Positions 19,301-27,166 of a DNA stretch of 64,000 bases are shown in pieces. The stretch comes from Cyclobacterium sp. SYSU L10401 (GTDB taxonomy: Bacteria; Bacteroidota; Bacteroidia; Cytophagales; Cyclobacteriaceae), in NCBI RefSeq assembly GCF_010993705.1, contig NZ_WOFO01000005.1, forward strand, positions 1 to 64,000. The letters run 5' to 3'. The number at the start of each line of letters is the position of its first letter. The first letter of the stretch is position 1. Under the pieces are notes generated by a model. It made no database searches. It was not told the DNA's origin and worked only from the letters and a program-made list of their open reading frames with translations. The position numbers were made by a program, and so were the translations under genes.

Positions 19301-20787
19301 TCTTTCAAGTCATAAGTATCAATCGAAGGAATCTGAGGCGAAACAGTGCTTCGCTTTGATTCGACAGCACTATCGCCTTCTTTCATAGAATCTTCTATGA
19401 ATTGTTCTATCTGTTCGATGCTGTCAACACGCTTCAAATCATCCGTTAGGATGGTTTTATTGCAAAGTGCATCAAGCCATTTTGGAAGTGCTTTATTAAG
19501 GGAACTAGGCAATTTTTCTGATGGGAGCTGACCGCCTAGTTTATCAAGATCATAAGGTGTGTTGAATGGTTCTTCGCCTGTGAATAGCCAATAAGCCAAT
19601 ACACCTAACGAATAGATGTCTGATGCCCTGGAAGCATCTCCAACGGTGAGTTCAAGCGGGTGGTAGGGGGTAGCATTGGATTCGTTGATGGTTGCCATCA
19701 CCGTATATCCTTGCTGGTTATGGTCTGTGAAGTAGGATTTCCCGAAATTTCCCAGATACGCATAACCGCTACTCATGTAGATGTTGTCAGGGTTGATGTC
19801 TCTATGGAAGATATTCTCTTTATGGGCTTCTTTTAATGCAGCCATTACATTTCGGAGAATGCCAATTTTTTCCTGAAAAGTGAAGGTCTTAGATCGAGCT
19901 TCGGCACGCAATGAATTTTCGTCTAAGAAGTCTGAAATCTCATAAAAAAGATGGTTTTCTTCATCTATCTTAAACTCCACATTAAGTATGAACGGTTTTG
20001 CCTTGATTTTATGCAAAGCCTTATATTGGTTTTTAATGATGTCCTCTTGTTTGAGCAGTTCAGGTTGTGAAAACCCGGCTACTTGAAGAGAGTATTCTTT
20101 TACTCTCTTGCGAATAGAAGAGGTCACACCTTTTGGTTTTACTAAGTATTCAGTACAGTTCGGTAATACCTCTAAAATCTCAATGATTTCATAACCTTCA
20201 ACTTCACGCTTTTCATCGGGTGCTTTCTTGCTTTGACTACCATCTAGGTACTTGACAATGTCTTGATAGATATCCTGAATATCATTTTCTTGCTTTCCTA
20301 CCTGATCAGGATCTATTAAAAAATAAATTAGGTTGTCATTGAGCTGAAAAGTTAGCTTACCTGCTTCTTGCCAAAGTGAAGGAGCATAGGTGTTTGGGTA
20401 AGACAGGGAAACCATGTTTTGAATCCATGCTCTTCCCCAAGAAGAATCGTTTTCCTTGAGTTTGGAGGCAAGAATGGCTGTTTTTTGCCTTCCAGTTTTT
20501 AGTGGGTTTTGTCTTTGACGATCATTGACATACCAATAATTATCATCCCCCTCAATGCGTCCTTTCCAGTCTTTATTCTCAATGTTGTAAATGGCATGAG
20601 GAGTAACTACCAACAAGTCATACTCCCAATATTGGGTACGGTTGTTTCTGGGATTGGTAGAGGCTATTTCTACATTAGGCACTAAAAAGTAAGTGTCAGG
20701 GAGATTTACTTCCAGATAATCAAGCAAACGCTTTTCTCCGGCATTTACAACCGATTCAAAGTAGGGAGGTTTTATGATTCTTGCCAT
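16312..20787 (-). CDS. mad6: NERD - pseudokinase - kinase - P-loop protein; MAD6/PglW-like
   Basis: 1491-aa signalling protein. Residues 1-~120 form a NERD domain (YWEYDLLVVTPHAIYNIENK). A first kinase-like domain (~240-480) has HRDINPDN (~330) but GNFGKS where DFG is expected, so the metal-binding Asp is missing. A second kinase domain (~500-770) has GKGGYSRVF, LKLF (ATP Lys), HRDIKPQN (~620) and IDFNVASF, all that catalysis needs. Near 940, ITGNAGDGKTAF is a Walker A, opening a STAND/AAA-like ATPase half; a CxxC...C cluster (CEGCDLANKC) lies at about 1100. PglW of the Pgl/BREX-2 system shares NERD plus kinase. It overlaps the upstream gene by 16 bp. Confidence 0.82.
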   Translation of the reverse strand: MARIIKPPYFESVVNAGEKRLLDYLEVNLPDTYFLVPNVEIASTNPRNNRTQYWEYDLLVVTPHAIYNIENKDWKGRIEGDDNYWYVNDRQRQNPLKTGRQKTAILASKLKENDSSWGRAWIQNMVSLSYPNTYAPSLWQEAGKLTFQLNDNLIYFLIDPDQVGKQENDIQDIYQDIVKYLDGSQSKKAPDEKREVEGYEIIEILEVLPNCTEYLVKPKGVTSSIRKRVKEYSLQVAGFSQPELLKQEDIIKNQYKALHKIKAKPFILNVEFKIDEENHLFYEISDFLDENSLRAEARSKTFTFQEKIGILRNVMAALKEAHKENIFHRDINPDNIYMSSGYAYLGNFGKSYFTDHNQQGYTVMATINESNATPYHPLELTVGDASRASDIYSLGVLAYWLFTGEEPFNTPYDLDKLGGQLPSEKLPSSLNKALPKWLDALCNKTILTDDLKRVDSIEQIEQFIEDSMKEGDSAVESKRSTVSPQIPSIDTYDLKEGDRLGVYIIHQVLGKGGYSRVFKVKHRLQDKYFTLKLFHESVNANSVIDEYSALKELSHNNIVKFVWNDEAPSGQFYTVMEYLDGENLSVYARTDAKLPIYRVFQVAQDILSALVSMQSLEKPILHRDIKPQNIVWDNQKRFVLIDFNVASFANDNQDFVGTNPYLAPDLITDGYKVNWDTSADTFALGITLYELICKQYPWAPKKMPVLSIDPVNPKEIEPRISKAFASFIHKAINPRVENRFQNAQQMMDALIEIGEDGILEASINEEKSITNDNQLYHVELMISQPGLRVKLFDKMATFFELEKTILNNFDRFKDKLSTYRNSLSLGEMIELTLKVDSEIIIYKPFWKGGARNFTDGNIQRLHEGLLQVFEEHKQKLNAYKIEVKGLDFIEYINSLYSQSRNGNFGTRASENVNEFDKLTYTPSKLDKKLLPDILDGKYKLLIITGNAGDGKTAFIKRIEYDNAIKELNHQEHKNGAKFRINGINFESNYDGSQDEDERANNDVLESFFEPFENTANYNDAKEGRIIAINEGRLVEFLKTSTKHKPLHDTIENYFYNEGHHNLPGGLMIINLNLRSVAALDDKEPSLFRKQIKALTKKELWTKCEGCDLANKCFIKYNVDSFNDPAMGEEVISRMEWLLRTAGLKRELHITMRDLRSFIAFSLTRDHECSDIEKLYAENIDIPENYWQHYYFNITDPSIEDSGNQDRLIKLLRETDIGEVAIPDRDRDLFFGNHQSNDYLEFAERGIDLIDEFNNNKIWVPAHEQDDTNVKRIRGIQKNFIRHQYFEGKSELLTIKNGFVKGDAASEEAQFPSYLLRLPYHSVYKFVKVLEKGDAENYTKASISRAISLNEGCDNPGIDKDYLVLASTEIRDPLSKSFRLFDLDDFELYVNRTDHLVKYLEYEPDSLTFRHRSKKHIKLTISLDLYEMLYFIQQGFSPSLNDLRGKFIELIIFKNLLENLSYNEVVVTSDNMEFYRISKDEESRLYIEPMEL

Positions 20788-22130
20788 GATTCGATTTCTT
20801 TTTCAACTAGTTCAATTGCTTCCTTTTCCATAAAGCAGGCATCACTTAGGTTAATCATACATTTTTCTACCTTTTCAGATATTGCTCCTTCTATGTCATG
20901 AAATATTGGAACTAGGAAGCTGGAAATCTGATGATTGTCAATGTGTTTTTGAACGCTACCATATTCAAGAGATTTCAATAGGTTTTGACCTACTTTAGTT
21001 TTCAAAAAACAGTATATGTAGTAGTTCTTGTTGTCATTTTCATTTGGCACAACTCTCACAAGGTTGTTAGTTGCTGATACTCCATCAAGGAATTTTGTAA
21101 TGTAGGATAGATACCCTATTGTACCTGCATCTTGAATGGCGATCCATCCATCGCGAAGAATATAGTTGTCAATATTCTTCATTTTTCGGCTTAAAAAACT
21201 TTGGAAATTTGGGTATTGATTTAATAAATCTGAGCCACTTAGAAATGGAACTCCTTTATCTGGATTGTTTGTTCTTATCCTCTTGAATATGCCAGGAGTG
21301 AAAACTTGATCTGAAAGTTCCGAAATTGACTTTAGTTCAATATTATTCTCGTTTAAAACACGATAAAACCCTTCTATAGAATTTGTATTATATGTAGCCT
21401 CAATTCTTGAATTATGATTAGTTCTTGAGGAGATTTTTGCTTTGTATATAGTTTTGAATTCAATTGAAGGAAGTTTTTCTTCCATCATTTCAATAGCCTC
21501 CCTCAATAACTTATTCGATTCTGCACGAAGGTTTGAAGCTTCAATAATTAGGCTATGGATTTCTTGTTGTTTGGTTTGGGGGAGAATTGGGATTGGGAGA
21601 TCGGCAAGCATTTCTTCTGTAATAAATGGCTGTGCATTTCCACTTATATGTCTTCTTGCAAGATGAAAACCATATTTACTAGCTAAAAAGCTATATAGGT
21701 ATCCGTTTTCAACTTTGCCGTTTGAAATAATTCGAATGACATTGTCAGAGCCTATCGAACCTTCAACCTCTTTTGAAGCAAACGAAAAGGCACCAACGGT
21801 ATTTTGACCAACACGACCAGTTAATATCATTCCCTCTTTCAAAAAACCCTTTCCTTCTTTCCAGAATTTCTTTGAAGCATAATTACAGCTAGACAAGGGG
21901 TTTGAGGATGTTATATCAGTATTTCCCAAGTAGGGTATTCCATTCTCTTTATCAACATAAATTCTTTTACTTCTTCCAGCACAAAAAATATCGCTTGACA
22001 AAGCTCCGAGTGTTTCATGATTCATGGACCTGAAGAAACGATCATAAACCACCCCATCAGTCAAATGAAAGTCTGAATTTAGCCTATAACTATCGAAAAC
22101 ATACTTTGAATTAACTCTTCCTACTCTCAT
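20772..22130 (-). CDS. mad5: HsdS-like specificity subunit; MAD5-like
   Basis: DNA target-recognition subunit for the methylase encoded just upstream. The 452 residues hold two target-recognition domains, each followed by a long helix: the first ends in ITEEMLADLPIPILPQTKQQ and a coiled coil (~190-215), the second in HQISSFLVPIFHDIEGAISE (~415). Both TRDs contain the usual IPYLGNTDI / VPFLSGSDL strand. The two halves would read a split recognition site. It overlaps the methylase by 4 bp and the kinase gene by 16 bp. No HsdR translocase is present, as expected for MADS rather than classic type I restriction. Confidence 0.85.
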   Translation of the reverse strand: MRVGRVNSKYVFDSYRLNSDFHLTDGVVYDRFFRSMNHETLGALSSDIFCAGRSKRIYVDKENGIPYLGNTDITSSNPLSSCNYASKKFWKEGKGFLKEGMILTGRVGQNTVGAFSFASKEVEGSIGSDNVIRIISNGKVENGYLYSFLASKYGFHLARRHISGNAQPFITEEMLADLPIPILPQTKQQEIHSLIIEASNLRAESNKLLREAIEMMEEKLPSIEFKTIYKAKISSRTNHNSRIEATYNTNSIEGFYRVLNENNIELKSISELSDQVFTPGIFKRIRTNNPDKGVPFLSGSDLLNQYPNFQSFLSRKMKNIDNYILRDGWIAIQDAGTIGYLSYITKFLDGVSATNNLVRVVPNENDNKNYYIYCFLKTKVGQNLLKSLEYGSVQKHIDNHQISSFLVPIFHDIEGAISEKVEKCMINLSDACFMEKEAIELVEKEIESWQES

Positions 22131-24145
22131 ATCTTATCACCATTTAAAAATTTGAAATAAGACTCAGTGATTTTGGGGAGATCATCATCCAATTGCTTTA
22201 ACTTTTCTCTTCTAGTTTTTACTTCGGAAGTACCGTCTTTCTTGTTCACTATATATTTTGTTTCGGTATCAAAAAGCAACTCTGCACCATCTTCATCACG
22301 CAAATAAATTTGGTTACCTCTGCGATCCTTGCCTAGCTTTTCAGCAATGGCCATAAAGACTTCATAGTCTTCTGCACTGTCTTGGGCTAGTTGGCGCTCT
22401 AATTCTGTCTTTTTCTGCAAGAAGAGTAGGGAGGCTTGCACCCCAACCTGTGGTAGAAATGCCTCTACCGCTAAATCTACAGAGGCAAGTATCTTATACT
22501 TATCCAATATCCATTCACGCACAGGTAAAGTGTTGGGGTTTCCAAGAATACCATCCGGCAAAACGATTCCCATCTTCCCGCCTGGCTTTAAATAGTTGTA
22601 GCAGGCTTCAATGAACAGTACTTCAGGAGCATCACTGTATTTCGATAAGAAGTATTGACTGGCTACTTCTTGCTCTACCTTCACTTTAGCCCCAAATGGT
22701 GGGTTGGTAAATACCATATCAAACTTACCACGAGCGTCATTACCATATCTCGACTCCATATCCTTCATATCGGATAAGCTTTTGTTGATAGAGGCGTTGA
22801 TTTTCTGAATCTCCTCAGGATGCTCCCAATTGGGATAGGCAAGGGAATTGACATGAAAAATATTGGCATGTCCATCTCCAGCCATTACCATGTTCATTCG
22901 TGCGGCTTTTTTTAAATCTGGATCAAAGTCAAAACCGAATATGCATCGCTCTGCATATTCACGTACACGTTCATTTACTTCAAGTGAATTGAATTTCTCA
23001 GCCAACAAAGGGCCTTCAAGATTAGGGTGAAGTTCCGATGCTATTTGCTTTCGCACATGGTCTAATGCCATTACCAGGAATCCCCCTGAACCACAACAAG
23101 GGTCTAAAATTCTATCTGTTTCTGTAGGATTCATCATCTCGACCATAGCCTTAATGATGTTTCGTGGTGTGAAGAACTGACCCGCTTCTTGCTTTAGCGT
23201 ATTACTCACAATCGTTTCATACGCCATTCCCTTTACGTCAACTGATGCGTCAAGGAACGAGTATTTAGCAAGTTCACCAGCGATAAAGGCTAAGCCTTTA
23301 TCAGTTAGTCCAATGGCTTCATTGCCATCAAAAACTTCAGAAAAGATTTCATCCGTTTTCAACTCTTCGAACAAACCCTTAATTCGTTCAGCCACGGCCT
23401 TTCTACCTTCTTCTGTGTTTTGTTCTTTTACACCTACCCAAAACTTCCTTCGGTAACTATCTTCAGAAGGCATAAACTTTCGCTTTTCGTCATATAGCTT
23501 GCAGAAGATCAGGTTAAGCAACTGCCAGAAAGCATCTTTTTTTCTCCCTTCATTGCCATAAATATAATCGTGCGAGCGTTTAAATACCTTTATCAAGGAG
23601 TCATTAGCGGGCTTCTTGCTTGACGATCGATCAGCCCTGTCCATGTCATCCAATGTTTCTCCTTCGCCCGGGAAATCTGAGAGGTCCACAAACTCATAAT
23701 CAAAGCCAATTGCGTCCTCTACCTTTTGCTTGTAGTGGTAATGAGATCCATTTGCCCACAGCCCAAATTCACAACTCTTTATCGCACCCATGGCATTTTC
23801 CAGTGTTGGTTCTACTCCCTTCTTTTTATCGTTGTCTTTAACCTTATCATCTTGGACAATACAGATGCGGATAATGAAATCTTGCTCGTGTGGCTTACCT
23901 TTTTCAAAAACTACCAGCTCAACTTTTTGCTTCTTAGCTTTCCCTGTATCAGGATCAGTATAAGTGATGGAGAAATCACGTTCCATATCAGACAGGTCAA
24001 AGCCATATTCCTCATTAAGCATAAGGATTGCAGATTGCAGGTTGGTCTCCTGGGCCTTAACCTTCTTAATTTCACCAGAAAGTATGCATACCAGTTGGTT
24101 ATCTTCTAAGACAATATCTTCTTGATCAAGTACTTCTGTTGACAT
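22127..24145 (-). CDS. mad2: N6-adenine DNA methyltransferase (HsdM-like); MAD2-like
   Basis: 672-aa SAM-dependent adenine methylase, expected to mark self DNA at the site chosen by the HsdS-like subunit. Motifs: GQFFTPRNIIKAMVEMM, ILDPCCGSGGFLVMALDHVR (SAM-binding motif I, ~343-362), FGFDFDPDLKKAARMNM, and the catalytic DMVFTNPPFG (~480). The N-terminal ~170 residues carry an additional type I M-like region. It shares one base with the stop of the HTH gene upstream and overlaps the specificity gene by 4 bp. It is longer than a minimal HsdM and lies at the head of the long operon. Confidence 0.88.
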   Translation of the reverse strand: MSTEVLDQEDIVLEDNQLVCILSGEIKKVKAQETNLQSAILMLNEEYGFDLSDMERDFSITYTDPDTGKAKKQKVELVVFEKGKPHEQDFIIRICIVQDDKVKDNDKKKGVEPTLENAMGAIKSCEFGLWANGSHYHYKQKVEDAIGFDYEFVDLSDFPGEGETLDDMDRADRSSSKKPANDSLIKVFKRSHDYIYGNEGRKKDAFWQLLNLIFCKLYDEKRKFMPSEDSYRRKFWVGVKEQNTEEGRKAVAERIKGLFEELKTDEIFSEVFDGNEAIGLTDKGLAFIAGELAKYSFLDASVDVKGMAYETIVSNTLKQEAGQFFTPRNIIKAMVEMMNPTETDRILDPCCGSGGFLVMALDHVRKQIASELHPNLEGPLLAEKFNSLEVNERVREYAERCIFGFDFDPDLKKAARMNMVMAGDGHANIFHVNSLAYPNWEHPEEIQKINASINKSLSDMKDMESRYGNDARGKFDMVFTNPPFGAKVKVEQEVASQYFLSKYSDAPEVLFIEACYNYLKPGGKMGIVLPDGILGNPNTLPVREWILDKYKILASVDLAVEAFLPQVGVQASLLFLQKKTELERQLAQDSAEDYEVFMAIAEKLGKDRRGNQIYLRDEDGAELLFDTETKYIVNKKDGTSEVKTRREKLKQLDDDLPKITESYFKFLNGDKI

Positions 24146-24867
24146 TATGCAATGGATTTTAGTAGTTCGTTAATTTCTTTTCTTTTATCTCGTCTGGAGG
24201 CATAGCGTAACAGCTTACTTTTATTCACATTGTACTTAGCAAATGCCTGTACGTAAAGTTTGTCAATGTCTAAGCCAATAGGCTCTAAAAACTGTTCGTA
24301 CTCAAACCATGCATTTACCAGGATTGCTTCAATGCTGGGGGAAAGATAGTCACCTGATCGTTCCGTTGGTGTCTCAGAGATCAACGCCGTTAAAATGATA
24401 GCTTCATTCTGTGGGATTATGTACCGGACAGTTGTTTCCTTATCGGGTTGCAGATAAACTGGCTTACTGAATGCCCGCATTTCATTGAATAATAGATCCA
24501 AGCCATCCTTATTAAGAGCTAGGAATACCCAGTATTTGGATATGTGATCATTTCCAATATCATTCAACAAGAAGGTATCCCACATCACTATTTCACCTGA
24601 ATAAATGCCTTTTATTCGATTGTAAAGCCGTTTGGATTTTAAGCTTAGTTCAGGAGAAAATTCAGGTTTAAAATCGAAGGTATATAAACCTCTACCAATC
24701 TGATAAATGAGTTTGTCTTTTTTCAGTTGATTGAGCCTCCAGGCTATAGTACTACCAGACAAATCAGGAAAATGCTCTTGAAGGGTATCCGTGATTTCTT
24801 TGGTAGTAAACTCCCGTTTACCTGAAAAATGTATTTTAAGACTATGTGCTAGATCAGTGTTTTTCAT
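24145..24867 (-). CDS. mad1: Winged-helix protein (DUF6577/AbiEi-like), first gene of MADS-like operon; MAD1-like
   Basis: 240 residues. The N-terminal ~70 form a winged helix (FTTKEITDTLQEHFPDL, GSTIAWRLNQLKKDKLIYQI, GRGLYTF with the typical beta wing), and the rest resembles the effector-like domain of DUF6577 and AbiEi-type proteins. It probably represses or tunes its own operon: a good Bacteroidota promoter begins 11 bp upstream of the ATG, and an imperfect palindrome lies just beyond. It is followed directly by the methylase gene. The MAD1 label follows from position and the HTH. Confidence 0.75.
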   Translation of the reverse strand: MKNTDLAHSLKIHFSGKREFTTKEITDTLQEHFPDLSGSTIAWRLNQLKKDKLIYQIGRGLYTFDFKPEFSPELSLKSKRLYNRIKGIYSGEIVMWDTFLLNDIGNDHISKYWVFLALNKDGLDLLFNEMRAFSKPVYLQPDKETTVRYIIPQNEAIILTALISETPTERSGDYLSPSIEAILVNAWFEYEQFLEPIGLDIDKLYVQAFAKYNVNKSKLLRYASRRDKRKEINELLKSIA

Positions 24868-24877
24868 GAAGATAAAA

Positions 24878-24908
24878 CAAATATAGTTTTAAAAATTAAA
24901 ATTCAAAA
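24878..24908 (-). promoter_or_regulatory. Bacteroidota-type promoter of the MADS-like operon
   Basis: On the minus strand TTTTG (24904-24908) is separated by 18 bp from TATATTTG (24878-24885), a good match to the Bacteroidota -33 TTG / -7 TAnnTTTG promoter. The predicted start lies only a few bases before the ATG at 24867, so the mRNA would be nearly leaderless. Confidence 0.55.
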
Positions 24909-24912
24909 CTTT

Positions 24913-24935
24913 GGCAAATAATAATTTTTATTGCC
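24913..24935. promoter_or_regulatory. Imperfect palindrome upstream of the MADS-like promoter (possible operator)
   Basis: GGCAAATAAT and its mirrored half ending in ATTGCC form a 23-bp imperfect inverted repeat (outer GGCAA/TTGCC) immediately upstream of the -33 box. This is a natural place for binding by the winged-helix protein that opens the operon. Inference from position only. Confidence 0.35.
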
Positions 24936-25099
24936 GAAAAAATAATATAGGATTAGGTTGTAAAAAATGATTTTTATAGGCTCAAAAATCCTTTTTAAAA
25001 ATTAAATTTTAATATCACATCATCCAATTAACTATGACCGCCAAAATTCCAAAAATTTTAACATTCCTGATTTTTTTGGAGTTATTCCCCATCCGTTAC

Positions 25100-25240
25100 T
25101 TCCCCAACCCTCCAAACAATTCCTTAAACATCTTCCCGGGATCCACATTAACGGTCCAGGCTATCAGATAGAATTCGTCTGATCAGAGCTTGGCGAAGTC
25201 ATTGGCTGTTACTGGGTACGTTGCATTTGCCGATCGCATA
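25100..25240 (-). pseudogene. Decayed copy of the 72-aa HTH regulator found intact at 53917-54135
   Basis: The minus strand reads TANDFAKL, a stop, SDEFYLIAWTVNVDPGKMF, then KELFGGLG, against TSNDSAKLRADELYLIALAI and DPGEMFKELFGGLGLKGK in the intact gene. The 5' half with the HTH is missing and one codon has become a stop. Nucleotide identity is high over ~140 bp. It is not expressed as a functional protein. It marks a duplication or recombination event linking this site with the right-hand one 29 kb away. Confidence 0.8.
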
Positions 25241-25304
25241 TTAGAAATAGGAGTGCCCAAAAGTATATCGTTTTACTGACCTTTTCCTTTAATAAAAATT
25301 AAAA

Positions 25305-25341
25305 TCTCCCCCTGGTCAAATCTTTTGAATCCAGGAGGAGA
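25305..25341 (-). terminator. Rho-independent terminator of the 25363-25878 gene
   Basis: CTCCCCCTGG (25306-25315) pairs with CCAGGAGGAG (25331-25340), with one mismatch and a 15-base loop. In the minus direction the hairpin is followed by a T-rich run. It lies about 25 bp after the stop of the minus-strand gene. Confidence 0.65.
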
Positions 25342-25362
25342 ATCTTAAGGCCAAAATTAATT

Positions 25363-25878
25363 TTACATATCCTGGGCAGGACGGAGATAATATACAAATA
25401 CTACCCCTTCATAGGTCATTCTGACCAGACGTGCAGTGATTTGGAAGTGCCTGCCTTTATACTTACCAGGAAACAATAAGGATTGGATTGGAACACCAAG
25501 CTCAAAGTCCAACTTCATTTTGACCTTTAATAAGCAGTTTGATTCCCCTTCTTCCATTTTAAAGAAAAAAACTGTACCTGCAAAAGGCAAATCCAAATAG
25601 GGATGAATGCTATGCTCGAAATCCCCGTTCTGATAAAAGTAATTTTCTATCCGTTCCTTCATGTGGGTCAGTTGCGTTTCCAATGCATCCAATGAAATCT
25701 CGACCTTTGCACAGGTGTATGCTAAAGATGGAACCCGATTATTACCTTCCTGGGTAAAGCGGTTGTCTGCAATGAATGAAATTAGTTGGTGATATGGATG
25801 CCTACGGCTAAACATTTTCCAAAGAAAATCACCCATGTGAAACATTTCCTCATAGAAATCTAACAATTCCTTTTTCAT
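25363..25878 (-). CDS. Hypothetical protein, PilZ-like size, unknown function
   Basis: From the ATG at 25878 (MKKELLDFYEEMFHMGDFLW) the protein has 171 residues; an upstream ATG at 25926 would add 16. No signal peptide or membrane span. A central helical segment (SLDALETQLTHMKERIENYF) precedes a strand-rich C-terminal half ending VRMTYEGVVFVYYLRPAQDM. No family recognised. It is a single gene with its own terminator downstream (25305-25341). Confidence 0.6.
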   Translation of the reverse strand: MKKELLDFYEEMFHMGDFLWKMFSRRHPYHQLISFIADNRFTQEGNNRVPSLAYTCAKVEISLDALETQLTHMKERIENYFYQNGDFEHSIHPYLDLPFAGTVFFFKMEEGESNCLLKVKMKLDFELGVPIQSLLFPGKYKGRHFQITARLVRMTYEGVVFVYYLRPAQDM

Positions 25879-26046
25879 ACAATAAAATTTTGATTTGACA
25901 ATGTCGGAAGGGATTTTCCCCACCAAAACATAGGGGGGTATACTTCACCATGGGTACGGGGGCAAAAATTATTTTTCAATTTTTTTTAAGAAATTAATTT
26001 TATTATTCTGATAATCATATATTTATGTAGATTTTAATTGGATTTT

Positions 26047-26895
26047 ATGATGAACCAATCCCTACAAAATCCCGGAAGAGAAGCCATAATAAAAGAAGTA
26101 TCCCAGGACACTTCAATAAGTCTTATTGTTCCCACCAATCTTACCAATCCCGATCCCATAGTATTGGCATTAAAAAATCATTTTAAATCAAAGGACCTTA
26201 GAATCTCTTACGAAAGGGATAGAATGCCATCCACTAAACCAGGTTACTTCAATACCAGCATCACATTGAAAAGCCTTGATCGGTCTTTATTAATAATCGA
26301 TACCTTCATAAAGGCGGTTAGGGTAAGAAATCATCAGATATTAATAGCAGGGGAAAAAACTTACGTTAAAATTAACGATGAAAAAGTTGAAATTAGGTTT
26401 TGGGAAAAATGCCGGAGTGAAAAAATAAAAAAGGGCTCCTATGATGGTCGAGAACTAATACCGACGGGTCTCCTTTATATTCAGGTGATAGACATATGGT
26501 TGAGGAAGGAATGGGGGGACACGCCATACTCGTTACTGGAAGAAAAGCTTGCCCGGGTAATTGGGGGGATTGAGTTTTTCGCCGAGGAGAATGCTAAAAA
26601 AACCATCGAAAGGAATATTTTGAAAAAAAGAAACGAAGAGGAAGAAAGGCTTAAAAAAGAAATCAAGCAAAAGAAAGATGACGAACAGAAAAGGTTTTCG
26701 GAATTGTTGCAAGAAAGTAAGCGGTGGGCCGAATCACAGCAACTGAGGGCTTATCTTAATTCTATTGAATCAAGTGGTTCTCTGAAAGAAGATTTGTCGA
26801 CCTGGCTAGAATGGGCTCGATCAAAAGCTGATTGGTTGGACCCAATGATTAAGAAGGAGGATAAATGGATGGAAGGATTCAATCATGAAAAATAA
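26047..26895 (+). CDS. Hypothetical protein with central coiled coil
   Basis: 282 residues from the ATG at 26047 (a TTG at 26038 is in frame but less likely). The N-terminal ~150 residues are mixed alpha/beta, with VLALKNHFKSKDLRISYER and DRSLLIIDTFIKAVRVRNHQ. A strongly charged coiled coil (NILKKRNEEEERLKKEIKQK, ~195-230) follows, then a Trp-rich tail. Function unknown; the layout recalls small phage- or island-encoded accessory proteins but I cannot name one. It is the last gene before the tRNA-Ser scar at 27066. Confidence 0.6.
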   Translation: MMNQSLQNPGREAIIKEVSQDTSISLIVPTNLTNPDPIVLALKNHFKSKDLRISYERDRMPSTKPGYFNTSITLKSLDRSLLIIDTFIKAVRVRNHQILIAGEKTYVKINDEKVEIRFWEKCRSEKIKKGSYDGRELIPTGLLYIQVIDIWLRKEWGDTPYSLLEEKLARVIGGIEFFAEENAKKTIERNILKKRNEEEERLKKEIKQKKDDEQKRFSELLQESKRWAESQQLRAYLNSIESSGSLKEDLSTWLEWARSKADWLDPMIKKEDKWMEGFNHEK

Positions 26896-27065
26896 ATTTC
26901 CCACAAGACAGCTCCAAGTAAGGAGAATTATGCGTAAATTTTTCTTACTTATACCGTTCATCACAAAAATCCCTTCGAACCCAAGAATTTATTTTATGCG
27001 GAAAAATCGAGACCTATTTAATTTTACGATTTTAAATGTCTGATTATCAATATATTGAAATGGAT

Positions 27066-27087
27066 GTTCGAATCCCTCCTCCTCTGC
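27066..27087 (+). other. 3' end of a tRNA-Ser gene, probable att site of a genomic island
   Basis: GTTCGAATCCCTCC, directly followed by TCCTCTGC, matches the T-loop, T-stem 3' half and acceptor 3' half typical of bacterial tRNA-Ser. No D-arm, anticodon arm or 5' acceptor precedes it, so it is not a tRNA gene. Integrases often use tRNA 3' ends and leave such duplicates at the far end of the island. It is followed at once by a strong terminator, as intact tRNA genes often are. No integrase gene is in the window. Confidence 0.6.
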
Positions 27088-27091
27088 TGAG

Positions 27092-27132
27092 AAAAACCCT
27101 AACTACTTTAAATATAGTAAGTTAGGGTTTTT
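27092..27132 (+). terminator. Strong bidirectional-looking terminator after the tRNA-Ser fragment
   Basis: AAAAACCCTAACT (27092-27104) and AGTTAGGGTTTTT (27120-27132) form a perfect 13-bp inverted repeat around a 15-base AT-rich loop, with a T-run on the plus strand. Confidence 0.75.
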
Positions 27133-27142
27133 ATTTTTTAAT

Positions 27143-27166
27143 CAGGGGCGAATTCAGGGGCGAATT
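27143..27166. repeat. Tandem 12-bp direct repeat next to the putative att site
   Basis: CAGGGGCGAATT occurs twice head to tail with no gap. It lies 56 bp after the tRNA-Ser fragment, a spacing that would suit integrase arm-type binding sites. That role is inference. Confidence 0.55.

Noticed and set aside
8630-24867. Calling the operon BREX type 2 (Pgl)
   Set aside because: The NERD-kinase is PglW-like, but there is no PglZ phosphatase-fold protein and no PglY; the methylase has a separate HsdS-like subunit.
27066-27087. A complete tRNA-Ser gene
   Set aside because: The DNA before the T-arm does not fold into D-, anticodon or acceptor 5' parts; only the 3' end is present.
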